Source: Pseudocoprococcus catus
Lineage (GTDB): Bacteria; Bacillota; Clostridia; Lachnospirales; Lachnospiraceae
Length of the DNA stretch: 44,273 nucleotides
NCBI RefSeq assembly: GCF_902381825.1
Contig: NZ_LR698973.1
Span: forward strand, 2,879,057 to 2,923,329
Reading direction: 5' to 3'
The translations under genes were made by a program, and so were the position numbers. This document shows, piece after piece, positions 7,880-15,577 of this stretch; position 1 is the first letter of the stretch; every line of letters starts with the position of its first letter. Below the pieces are notes generated by a model that had not been told where the DNA came from, did not search any database, and saw only the letters and a program-made list of their open reading frames with translations.

Positions 7880-9358
7880 ATGAAGAAATTAAAGAAATTA
7901 TTTGCAGTGATGTTATCACTTATCATGGTATTAGCAATGGGCATCACAAGTTTTGCTGATACTAACACAGCAACAATTAAATTAACAAATTTTAATGATG
8001 CGGATTCCTTAAAGTATATGCAGATTATCGAGCCTGACCAGGCACAGCCAACAGGTTGGAAATTTAGTAATGATGTAGCTGAAAATGCATTTAAAGCAGC
8101 AACAGGACTTACAGATGCTCAGACAATTTTGTGGAAGATGATTATAAAACAGAATCCTGATGCTACTAAAAACACTGAATTAAATATTCCGGCGAACACA
8201 ACGGCAATTACAAATTCAGAAATCGATAAAGCTTTAAGTACAATCAAAAATAATCCATCAGCAAAATGGACAGGAGCTACTGACAAAACATCTCTTACGG
8301 TAACATCTGCAGGTGTATATGCATTTGATGCAGAGAAGACTGGTTATACTTATAAAGTTGCTACAGCTTATGTAGGTTTTGAAAACTATGAAACAGCACC
8401 TACACTTAGAAATACAGAAGTAGCAGCAAAGAAATCTCAGCTGATTGTTACAAAGTCAGTTGGTGATGACGATAAGGCTGTTGAAATCGGACAGAAAGTT
8501 GAGTATACAATTACAACTTATGTTCCGTACATTGATGCAAATAATGCTTCAACTAGAACATTCAAAATTACTGATAAAATTTCCGGTGCAGCATACTTGT
8601 TAAATAAAGCAGGTAATGTTGATGGTGAAGTTATGATGGGCAATGCTCCAGTTGCAGGTGCGACAATTGTTCCGGCAGCTGATGGAAAATCTTTTGAGAT
8701 TAACTTAGATAGCTTAGTGACAGATACAGATAATCCAAATGCTGGTAACCTGATTACAGTTACATACAAAGCTAAGATTACTGAAGTAACAGCAACGAAT
8801 GAAGCTAAAGGCCATAAGAGTGGTGCGGAGTATGCTGGAGATAATGTAGATCTTTATACAGGTTCCATTACACTGACAAAGGTTGATGCTAACAATACAA
8901 ATACAAAACTTGCAAATGCTGAATTCACAGTTCAGAAATATAATGCAGATAATACTACATTAGGCGAAGCATTAAAGTTTGACTATGCAAATGGTGTTTA
9001 CACATATAATCCAGAATCTACAAGACAAAATGCAACAACAGTTGTAACAGATACAAATGGTGAAGTAAAAGTAGAAGGTTTAGATGTTGGTAAGTATCAT
9101 TTCACAGAAACAAAGGCTCCAAATGGTTATTCTATTAATGAAGCAGGTAAAGATATCGTACTTGGTTTAGGTGATGGTGTCACAGAAGCAACAGCAAACT
9201 TTGCAGCAACAGGCGATTTAACTCTGAAAGATTCACAGCTTTCCGCTCTTCCAGCAACTGGTGGTATCGGTACAACTATCTTCACAATCGTTGGTTGTGG
9301 TATCATGATCGCAGCAGCAGGTTTATTCTTCGCTAGCCGCAGAAAAGAAAACAGATAA
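7880..9358 (+). CDS. Major pilin subunit, LPATG-anchored, isopeptide-type (SpaH/EbpB-like)
   Basis: Secreted shaft pilin of 492 residues. It has a Sec signal peptide (LFAVMLSLIMVLAMGITSFA), an N-terminal pilin domain, a fimbrial-isopeptide/D2-like domain (about 185-310, VEYTITTYVPYIDANN and FKITDKISG), and a C-terminal SpaA/Cna-B domain (about 330-450) with the E-box-like YHFTETKAPNGY. It ends in LPATG at residue 457, a hydrophobic helix and RRKENR. Sortase C enzymes join such subunits through LPxTG to a pilin lysine; the two sortase genes just downstream fit this. AAAGGAG lies about 7 nt before the ATG. The gene is more AT-rich than the genes after it and is followed by a strong hairpin, as expected for an abundantly made subunit with a stabilised transcript. 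Confidence 0.92.
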   Translation: MKKLKKLFAVMLSLIMVLAMGITSFADTNTATIKLTNFNDADSLKYMQIIEPDQAQPTGWKFSNDVAENAFKAATGLTDAQTILWKMIIKQNPDATKNTELNIPANTTAITNSEIDKALSTIKNNPSAKWTGATDKTSLTVTSAGVYAFDAEKTGYTYKVATAYVGFENYETAPTLRNTEVAAKKSQLIVTKSVGDDDKAVEIGQKVEYTITTYVPYIDANNASTRTFKITDKISGAAYLLNKAGNVDGEVMMGNAPVAGATIVPAADGKSFEINLDSLVTDTDNPNAGNLITVTYKAKITEVTATNEAKGHKSGAEYAGDNVDLYTGSITLTKVDANNTNTKLANAEFTVQKYNADNTTLGEALKFDYANGVYTYNPESTRQNATTVVTDTNGEVKVEGLDVGKYHFTETKAPNGYSINEAGKDIVLGLGDGVTEATANFAATGDLTLKDSQLSALPATGGIGTTIFTIVGCGIMIAAAGLFFASRRKENR

Positions 9359-9380
9359 GTCATAAATAAGTCTTTTGGTG

Positions 9381-9409
9381 AATTCCGGGGCGTTACCCGC
9401 CCCGGAATT
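9381..9409 (+). terminator. Perfect 12-bp hairpin after the major pilin gene
   Basis: AATTCCGGGGCG pairs perfectly with CGCCCCGGAATT around a 5-nt loop. It is followed only by a weak T stretch, so it could be a leaky terminator or a 3' stabiliser of the pilin mRNA. It would reduce expression of the downstream sortases relative to pilin. Confidence 0.6.
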
Positions 9410-9496
9410 TATCAGATTAAAGGCATTTTTTCAGAAATCTTTTAACCCATCTCTTTAGGAGAGACAGATACGTATACAACAATAAGGAGAACCCGG

Positions 9497-10444
9497 ATGA
9501 AGAAGAAAACGTACAAAATTTTAATAGTCATTATATTTTTAGCCGGTTTGTCCTTGCTGCTGTATCCATTTGTAGCGAATCAGTGGAACAACTACAGACA
9601 GAAACAGCTGATCAGTGATTATGATTCTATTGTTTCTGCTGAAGATGCCGCAGGTGAGATTGATTATGCAGCAGAGCTTGAAAAAGCAAGGGCATACAAT
9701 GAAGCATTATTACCGAGCATCCTGCCAGACTCCTTTGCCATTGCAGAGGCGACGGAAGGGGAAGACAAAGCCTACATGGATTGTCTGAACATTGCAGGTG
9801 ACGGTATTATGGGTATCGTGGAGATTCCGAAGATTGATATCAAGCTTCCAATCTACCATACCACCAGGGAAGATGTCTTGCAGGTGGCAGCCGGACATCT
9901 GGAAGGAAGTTCCCTTCCGGTAGGCGGAGCCAGCACCCATGCAGTTATTTCAGCTCACAGAGGCCTGCCGAGTGCATCCCTTTTCACAGATCTTGACAAA
10001 CTGGAAGAGGGCGACCATTTCCTGATCCATGTTTTAAATGAGACGTTGTGTTACGAAGTGGATGAGATTTCAGTGGTCAAACCGGAGGAGACTTCCGGGT
10101 TGGCAGTGGAAGAAGGCAAAGATCTGGTGACACTGCTCACCTGTACACCGTATGGTGTCAACACGGAGCGATTGCTTGTCAGAGGACACCGTGTGGAATA
10201 TGTGGAGCAGGAAGTCGAAGCAGAGAAGACGCTTTTCAGCGGTATCAGTATACACACCAATTATTTGTTGTGGGTAATCGTAGGATTACTTGTGACAGCA
10301 GCATTTATTGTGGTATTATATAAGAAAGAACAGAAGTTAAAGAAGCACCGTGCCGAACAGGCAGCAGACGGACAGGAGGCACCGGCAGTCAAAGACAAGA
10401 CAGTGACCGGGGATGCCGATACGGAGACTGAGAAGAAGGAGTAG
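9497..10444 (+). CDS. Class C sortase (pilus polymerase), first copy
   Basis: Membrane-bound transpeptidase of 315 residues that cuts LPxTG-type signals and links pilins. It has an N-terminal membrane helix (about 7-25), the sortase barrel and a C-terminal membrane helix (about 255-277), the two-helix layout of class C. The catalytic residues are visible: H154 in SAHRG, C216 in TLLTCTPYG and R229 in LLVRG. The lid region, where class C enzymes usually carry DP(F/W), reads PDSFA here, so the lid aromatic may survive without the proline. It lies after the pilin gene and 6 nt before a second sortase gene. GGAG sits 8-11 nt before the ATG. The highly charged C-terminal tail (about 280-315) is longer than in the second copy. 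Confidence 0.93.
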   Translation: MKKKTYKILIVIIFLAGLSLLLYPFVANQWNNYRQKQLISDYDSIVSAEDAAGEIDYAAELEKARAYNEALLPSILPDSFAIAEATEGEDKAYMDCLNIAGDGIMGIVEIPKIDIKLPIYHTTREDVLQVAAGHLEGSSLPVGGASTHAVISAHRGLPSASLFTDLDKLEEGDHFLIHVLNETLCYEVDEISVVKPEETSGLAVEEGKDLVTLLTCTPYGVNTERLLVRGHRVEYVEQEVEAEKTLFSGISIHTNYLLWVIVGLLVTAAFIVVLYKKEQKLKKHRAEQAADGQEAPAVKDKTVTGDADTETEKKE

Positions 10445-10450
10445 AAGCTC

Positions 10451-11326
10451 ATGAAGAAGAAGATTTCCGCCATCCTGTTTGGGCTATTGTTTCTGGTGGG
10501 ATTTGGCATTCTGGTCTATCCGACGGTATCCAATCAATGGAACACTTACAGACAGAGTCAGCTGATCAGCAACTATCAGAGCGTTGTGCAGGATATGACA
10601 CCTGAGGACTTTACACAAGAGTGGGAAAAGGCCGAAGCCTTCAACGCGACAATCACCCAGAACAACCTATACAGTGATGTATTTGGCGAGAGTACAACAG
10701 ATTTACAGAGTACGGAATACTGGAAGGTATTGAATGAAGCCGGAGACGGTGTCATGGGTTATCTTTCTATTCCGAAGATCAATATCAAACTGGCGATATA
10801 CCATGGGACAGCCGATGATGTGCTGCAGACAGGTGTGGGACACTTAAACGGCACAAAGCTTCCGATTGGCGGTGAGAGTACCCACTGCGTGGTAGCTGCT
10901 CACAGAGGACTTCCCAGTGCCAAGCTATTTACCGATATTGACCAGTTGAGAAATGGCGATAAGTTTTATATCCATGTGTTAGATCAAGTCCTGGCTTACG
11001 AAGTGGATCAGATTCTGCCGATGGTAGATAAGGATGATCATGAAACACTGGAGAATGCATTGAAGATTGAGGAAGGCAAAGATCAGGTCACATTATTTAC
11101 CTGTACACCATATGGTGTCAATTCTCACAGACTCCTTGTCAGAGGAACGAGAGTGGCTTACAACGGTGAGGAGGACAAGGAGGCAACGATTTCCGAGTCC
11201 ATGGTTGAATCGATTAAGAATTACTATATGATCTATACGATTCTTGGTCTGGCCGTTACCTTACTGGTGATCCTGCTTTTGAGATATTTATCAAAAAAGA
11301 AGAAAAATAAACAACCTAAAGAGTAA
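10451..11326 (+). CDS. Class C sortase (pilus polymerase), second copy
   Basis: Membrane transpeptidase of 291 residues, clearly a paralogue of the preceding one: both share NQWN-YRQ-QLIS-Y after the first helix and a similar barrel. Catalytic residues are H151 (AAHRG), C218 (TLFTCTPYG) and R231 (LLVRG). A second membrane helix lies near residues 257-280, followed by a lysine-rich tail. The lid position reads SDVFG, again D-x-F rather than DPF. GAAGGAG at the end of the first sortase gene serves as its ribosome binding site. Two class C enzymes in one pilus locus commonly split duties between shaft polymerisation and minor-subunit attachment; which does which cannot be read from the sequence. 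Confidence 0.93.
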   Translation: MKKKISAILFGLLFLVGFGILVYPTVSNQWNTYRQSQLISNYQSVVQDMTPEDFTQEWEKAEAFNATITQNNLYSDVFGESTTDLQSTEYWKVLNEAGDGVMGYLSIPKINIKLAIYHGTADDVLQTGVGHLNGTKLPIGGESTHCVVAAHRGLPSAKLFTDIDQLRNGDKFYIHVLDQVLAYEVDQILPMVDKDDHETLENALKIEEGKDQVTLFTCTPYGVNSHRLLVRGTRVAYNGEEDKEATISESMVESIKNYYMIYTILGLAVTLLVILLLRYLSKKKKNKQPKE

Positions 11327-11356
11327 TCTGGATTTGAAGAGGGAGGTTATGAAGCG

Positions 11357-12343
11357 ATGATGAAAAAGAGTATAAAAAAGAGCTGCGCATTATTGATCGC
11401 ATGTGCCCTTACATTATCAGCATTTGCGGTTCTGCCGAAAGCAAATGCGGCGAATATGGTGGACACCGGCAAAAAGGATTGCTCCATAGATTTTAAGACC
11501 GGCGGTGATGACAAGGTCAGTGCAGATCTGGGTACAACAACGGTGGATGTGAAGCTGTATAAGGTGGCGGATATCAGTGAAGTCGGAGATTACACCGCAT
11601 CCGGAGATTTTGCACAGCTGGATGTTTCCGCACTGGATGCGTCCGATAGTACATCCGCAGATGAATGGCTGAAGCGGGCCACAGAGGCGGCCGGTATGGT
11701 GACAGACAGTACGAAGCCGACAGCAGAGGTTTCGCTGACAGATGGTGAGGGAAAGGCTGAGGATCTGGCCACAGGACTTTACCTGGTGATGGCGGATAAG
11801 GCGCAGACAACGAATTATGAGTACACATTTACACCGTATCTGATTTCCCTGCCGAATAATTATTATTATCAGACAGGTGATGATGAATGGGTATACGAAT
11901 TGTCAGAAGTAGTTCTCAAGCCTGAACAGACACCGAGATATGGTTCTCTGGTGATCGACAAGACGTTGAGAGATTTCAATGCCACATCCGGTGCTCAGGC
12001 AACATTTGTTTTCCAGATTGATATTACGACCCTGGAGGGTAAGACAGAGAGCAGAGTTGAAGCGATGACCATGGGGGCCGGTGAGGAATCACAGCAGCTG
12101 ACTATTGATCAGATTCCGGCAGGTGCATCAGTCAGAGTCAGAGAGACCTACAGCGGCGCAAGCTACACACAGGTTTCCGATGATCCGGATGATGTGACGA
12201 TTTTTGCAGATGAAGCGGTCCGCGTTTCATTTGAGAATGCACACGATGGCCGTCCGAACGGCGGTTACGGCGTGAAGAATAATTTCAAACTTGATGAGAA
12301 CAAACAGTATCAGTACACTGGCGATAATGTCAGCACAGACTAG
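11357..12343 (+). CDS. Secreted minor-pilin-like protein without a sorting signal
   Basis: Protein of 328 residues with a clear signal peptide (ending about VLPKANA). The first half resembles pilin isopeptide-type domains of the T-antigen/FctA kind (VDVKLYKVADISEVGDY, TGLYLVMADK, FTPYLISLPN). The second half is another beta domain (YGSLVIDKTLRDFNA, IPAGASVRVRETY). The C-terminus ends YTGDNVSTD: there is no LPxTG-like motif, hydrophobic helix or basic tail. It may therefore be joined to the fibre through an internal residue or released. GGGAGG lies 10 nt before ATG 11357; the adjacent ATG 11360 is also possible. It lies directly after the sortases. The exact role, tip-proximal or base, is not known. 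Confidence 0.75.
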   Translation: MMKKSIKKSCALLIACALTLSAFAVLPKANAANMVDTGKKDCSIDFKTGGDDKVSADLGTTTVDVKLYKVADISEVGDYTASGDFAQLDVSALDASDSTSADEWLKRATEAAGMVTDSTKPTAEVSLTDGEGKAEDLATGLYLVMADKAQTTNYEYTFTPYLISLPNNYYYQTGDDEWVYELSEVVLKPEQTPRYGSLVIDKTLRDFNATSGAQATFVFQIDITTLEGKTESRVEAMTMGAGEESQQLTIDQIPAGASVRVRETYSGASYTQVSDDPDDVTIFADEAVRVSFENAHDGRPNGGYGVKNNFKLDENKQYQYTGDNVSTD

Positions 12344-12359
12344 GAAGGGGGAACGATAA

Positions 12360-12878
12360 ATGAAAAAGCAATTGAAGAAGCCGTTTTTGATGATGGCAGT
12401 GACAGCGCTTGTTCTTGTGGGTACCCTGAAGGTGGGCGGTGCGATGGCTTATTTCACCACCTATTCAACTGCCAGCGGTTCTGTTCAGATGAATATGGGA
12501 TTTACACAGACAATCCCGCATGAAGAAGTGGACAGCAGAGGCAAACATGTTTCAGTTGAAAATACAGGCGATTATGATTGTTTTGTCCGTGTGAGAGCGT
12601 TTGCGCCATCTGATATTACGCTGAGTTATCAGCCGGAGGATTCAGGATGGACAGACGGCGGCGATGGTTTCTGGTATTACGACCAGATCCTTCCGGCAGG
12701 TGAGACAACAGCAACGAAGCTTAATGTCAGCTACACGTTCCCGGCAACAGACAGTGAGGATGCACCGGCAGAATTCAATGTCATTGTTGTGGAAGAGTGT
12801 ACACCGGTGCTTTACAAAGCAGACGGAACCGCTTATGCAGACTGGAACAATGTGATCACAGCAGATACAGCAGAATAG
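12360..12878 (+). CDS. SipW-dependent-type secreted protein, TasA/camelysin-like, short
   Basis: Protein of 172 residues. The N-terminus has a basic start, a hydrophobic core and AMAYFTTYSTASG, the pattern of SipW-type signal peptides (cleavage near A-x-A followed by YFT). The mature part is a single beta-rich domain with the phrases VSVENTGDYDCFVRVRAFAP and LPAGETT, typical of TasA/camelysin-like fibre proteins, in which an N-T-G-D-x-D segment precedes an F-V-R-V strand. No C-terminal anchor is seen. GGAAGGGGG lies before the ATG. The downstream SipW-like peptidase in the same operon is the probable processing enzyme. It is likely a fibre or matrix subunit exported with the pilus. Confidence 0.75.
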   Translation: MKKQLKKPFLMMAVTALVLVGTLKVGGAMAYFTTYSTASGSVQMNMGFTQTIPHEEVDSRGKHVSVENTGDYDCFVRVRAFAPSDITLSYQPEDSGWTDGGDGFWYYDQILPAGETTATKLNVSYTFPATDSEDAPAEFNVIVVEECTPVLYKADGTAYADWNNVITADTAE

Positions 12879-12891
12879 AAGGAGGGCTATC

Positions 12892-13638
12892 ATGAAGAAG
12901 AATAAGATTTTATTTCCGAAAAAAGTTGCCCTGCTTCTGGGAGCAGCGGCGGTACTTTTGCTTGGCAGTACAGTAGGCAGCACAAGAGCGGCGCTGACTT
13001 ACTACAGTGAGAACTATTCCGCACAGATGAATCTGAAGCATATCGGTGTTTCTCTGGTGGAGAACGGCCAGGTTGTCAGCAGCAGAGATTATGTTTCCGG
13101 CAATGAGTGGAGCGGCAATACAGAGGGCAAGCTTCTGGCCAATATGCTTGGTGAGAAAGAGAAGTTTACACCGGGCAAACAGTATGATGAAGCCATCAGC
13201 GTGACCAACAGCGGCGATATTGATACATTTGTCAGAGTCATTATCACAAAGAGCTGGAAGGACAAAGAGGGCAGGAAGAATGCAGAGCTTTCACCGGATC
13301 TCATTGAACTGAATGTTCCGGAGAACAGCGGATGGGTGGTTGCCGAGGATCAGTCCACACCGGAACGTATGGTGCTTTATTACACAAAGGCACTGGCACC
13401 GGGAGAGACTACACCGGGACTTTCTGATACGATCCGTATCGATGAGTCTGTGGCACAGCAGGTGAACAAGGTGACAGATGGTTCCACCGTTACTTATCAG
13501 TACAAATACGACGGTTATTCATTCAATCTGGATGCAGAAGTTGATGCGGTTCAGACGCACAATGCCAAAGCGGCTATCAAGAGTGCCTGGGGCGTGGATG
13601 TCAGCGTATCCGATGATGAATCCAGCATTGGTTTTTAA
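12892..13638 (+). CDS. SipW-dependent-type secreted protein, TasA/camelysin-like, long
   Basis: Protein of 248 residues, related in plan to the preceding one. After a hydrophobic core it reads STRAALTYYSENYSAQM, a SipW-type cleavage region. The mature domain has ISVTNSGDIDTFVRVIITKSW and LAPGETTPGLSDTI, corresponding to the VENTGDYDCFVRV and LPAGETT segments of the neighbour. There is no C-terminal anchor. It starts 13 nt after the previous stop, with GGAGGG as ribosome binding site. The pair plus a SipW-like peptidase gene resembles the tapA-sipW-tasA arrangement of Bacillus, here embedded in a sortase-pilus operon. Fibre formation is inferred from family resemblance only. Confidence 0.75.
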   Translation: MKKNKILFPKKVALLLGAAAVLLLGSTVGSTRAALTYYSENYSAQMNLKHIGVSLVENGQVVSSRDYVSGNEWSGNTEGKLLANMLGEKEKFTPGKQYDEAISVTNSGDIDTFVRVIITKSWKDKEGRKNAELSPDLIELNVPENSGWVVAEDQSTPERMVLYYTKALAPGETTPGLSDTIRIDESVAQQVNKVTDGSTVTYQYKYDGYSFNLDAEVDAVQTHNAKAAIKSAWGVDVSVSDDESSIGF

Positions 13639-13653
13639 TAGGAGGTACAGAGT

Positions 13654-14448
13654 ATGAAGAAGAAGATTTTGTGCCTCATGATGGCAGCGGTTCTGGCAGT
13701 TGGGGCACCCCTTACAGCATTTGCCAGAGATTATCAGGGCGCTGACGGATGGCAGGCAACATTTGACGGCAGCAAGCTGAACAGTAATTTCAAGGATGAA
13801 GATGTGACGGATTCTATGTCTGAGATCCAGCCGGGTGACAGCATTACACTGCATGTTCAGCTGACGAATCAGGACAGCAGCAATACAGACTGGTATATGA
13901 CCAATGAAGTCCTTCAGACACTGGAGGATGCACAGGATTCCGCATCAGGCGCGGCTTATGAATACCGTCTGACCTATGTGGACAGCAAGAATAAAGAAAC
14001 AGTTTTATATGACAGCAGCACAGTGGGCGGCGAAGGCAGTTCCACAGCCGGTGAAGGTCTGAAACAGGCGGATGCCTCACTGGATGAATATTTCTATCTT
14101 GGCAGACTGGCCAAGGGTGAAAGTGGTACTGTTTACCTGAAAGTCGGCGTGGAAGGCGAGACAGGTAATAACGGCTACCAGCAGACACTGGCGAAGCTTC
14201 GTATGACTTTCGCAGTTGAGAAGGTCAAAGAGGGCCAGACCATTAAGAAGAACACAGTGATTGAGAAGAAGGTGCCTCAGAAGAACAATCTGACAACCTC
14301 CAGAAAAGCCGTTAAGACCGGTGATACATCCAATTTGCTGATGTATTCGGTGATCGGTCTTGTAGGCGGTCTGATCTTCCTGATCGCAGGCATTATCCTT
14401 TTGAACAATTCCAGAAAAACAAGACAGCACAGGGAAGGAGAGAACTAA
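13654..14448 (+). CDS. Cell-surface protein with variant VKTGD sorting-type C-terminus
   Basis: Protein of 264 residues with a signal peptide (LMMAAVLAVGAPLTAFA) and a mature beta-rich domain. It shares the style of the TasA-like genes before it (IQPGDSITLHVQLTNQ, LAKGESGTVYLKVGV) but has an ordinary Sec-type cleavage site. The C-terminus has AVKTGDTSN, a hydrophobic helix (MYSVIGLVGGLIFLIAGIIL) and a basic tail, the three-part layout of a sortase signal but with VKTGD replacing LPxTG. Whether a sortase uses it, or it is simply a membrane anchor, is unclear. AGGAGG lies just before ATG 13654. It may be the membrane- or wall-linked base that holds the TasA-like subunits. Confidence 0.75.
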   Translation: MKKKILCLMMAAVLAVGAPLTAFARDYQGADGWQATFDGSKLNSNFKDEDVTDSMSEIQPGDSITLHVQLTNQDSSNTDWYMTNEVLQTLEDAQDSASGAAYEYRLTYVDSKNKETVLYDSSTVGGEGSSTAGEGLKQADASLDEYFYLGRLAKGESGTVYLKVGVEGETGNNGYQQTLAKLRMTFAVEKVKEGQTIKKNTVIEKKVPQKNNLTTSRKAVKTGDTSNLLMYSVIGLVGGLIFLIAGIILLNNSRKTRQHREGEN

Positions 14449-14449
14449 G

Positions 14450-15496
14450 ATGAAAAAATATAAAAAATTATTTGTATCTCTTCTTGCAGCAGCAGTGCTG
14501 ACGGTTGGTTCTGCGTTCAGCGTTATGGCGGCAGATACATATACCTACAAGGTAACGGTATATGCGGGCAATAAAGGCACGATTGACGGACAGGAACAGA
14601 AAGAGATCACAGGTCTTTCCCTTGGTTCACAGGTTATTCTGGACATCAACAGCGTCAAGGTAACGGATGACAAGTATTATGTCAAAGGCTTCCGTCTCAG
14701 TGGACGTGACAATGAAGAAGCCCTTGCCACACCGACCATCGAGGTGGACGGCGATGTGGATTACGTTGTTGCATACGGCATCAAAGGCGATATGGTGGCT
14801 TACACAGTGAACTATCAGGATGCCAATGGCAAGACCCTTGCCGACAGCCAGACATTTTATGGCAATGCCGGTGATAAGCCGGTGGTTGCTTATAAGTATA
14901 TTGAGAATTATATCCCTCAGGCCCTTGCATTGACCAAGACTTTGAGTGATAATGAAAGCGAGAATGTATTTACATTCACCTATACGCCTGGTGAGACAGA
15001 TCGTATTGTTGAGACAACAACAACTGTGACAACCATTGTTCCGGGTCCAACAACGACGACAACGACAACAGGAACCACCGGTACAGGTACAACAGGAACC
15101 GGCACGACAGGAACGGGTACAACCGGCACGACGGGAACGGGTACAACCGGTACGACAGGTACAGGAACCGGTACAGCTGCGAATGGTACAAACGCAGCGA
15201 ACAATGCGGCAGGCGGCAATACGGCCAATGGTGCCAATACCAATGCAGGCGGTACGACAGACAATCAGAATAACGGTCAGGATGCCGATAATCAGGATAA
15301 CCAGACGACAGATATTCCGGATAATCAGGTACCGGAGACACTGGTAGACCTGGATGACGAGGAAACACCAAAGTCCAATATTGATGCAGAAGACGGCAGC
15401 AATACATTGCCGATGGTAGGCGGTGCAGCCGTTGGTATTCTTTCTGTAGCAGCGTTGGTAGCATTGTTTGTTTATCTGAAGAAACGTTCAAGATAG
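14450..15496 (+). CDS. Cell-surface protein with MucBP-like domain, Thr-Gly stalk and LPMVG C-terminus
   Basis: Protein of 348 residues. It has a signal peptide (SLLAAAVLTVGSAFSVMA), two small beta domains, the second like a MucBP module (about 122-183, YTVNYQDANGKTLADSQTF and VFTFTYTPG), then a low-complexity Thr/Gly stalk (about 192-245) and an Asn/Asp-rich linker. It ends in NTLPMVGG, a hydrophobic helix and KKRSR. LPMVG is an LPxTG variant with Val at the fourth place. The start is 1 nt after the previous stop, with GGAGAG upstream. The long unstructured stalk suits a wall-spanning anchor or adhesin; MucBP-like modules are known from mucin-binding proteins, but ligand binding here is unproven. 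Confidence 0.8.
   Translation: MKKYKKLFVSLLAAAVLTVGSAFSVMAADTYTYKVTVYAGNKGTIDGQEQKEITGLSLGSQVILDINSVKVTDDKYYVKGFRLSGRDNEEALATPTIEVDGDVDYVVAYGIKGDMVAYTVNYQDANGKTLADSQTFYGNAGDKPVVAYKYIENYIPQALALTKTLSDNESENVFTFTYTPGETDRIVETTTTVTTIVPGPTTTTTTTGTTGTGTTGTGTTGTGTTGTTGTGTTGTTGTGTGTAANGTNAANNAAGGNTANGANTNAGGTTDNQNNGQDADNQDNQTTDIPDNQVPETLVDLDDEETPKSNIDAEDGSNTLPMVGGAAVGILSVAALVALFVYLKKRSR
15046..15180 (+). repeat. Tandem GGNACNACN-type minisatellite coding a Thr-Gly stalk
   Basis: Irregular 15- and 18-bp units built from ACAGGAACC, GGTACA and ACGACA encode (TG)n/TTG repeats. Such arrays change length easily, so the stalk length probably varies between strains. Confidence 0.85.
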
Positions 15497-15517
15497 ACAT
15501 TATTGAAAGACAAGTAA

Positions 15518-15559
15518 CAGCAGGCAGTACTGTTTGGAATAGAACAGTACTGCCTGCTG
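15518..15559 (+). other. 17-bp perfect hairpin abutting the signal peptidase ribosome binding site
   Basis: A 17-bp arm at 15518-15534 (CAGCAGGCAGTACTGTT) pairs perfectly with 15543-15559 around an 8-nt loop. The Shine-Dalgarno AAAGGAG begins only 3 nt after it, and no T run follows. It is therefore not a classical terminator; it may be an RNA processing or stabilising element that sets peptidase expression apart from upstream genes. Confidence 0.7.
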
Positions 15560-15577
15560 ACAAAGGAGAATTTGATT

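Noticed and set aside
14976..15563. Minus-strand frames rich in Val-Pro and Tyr-Arg-Leu repeats
   Set aside because: They are the reverse reading of the Thr-Gly minisatellite.
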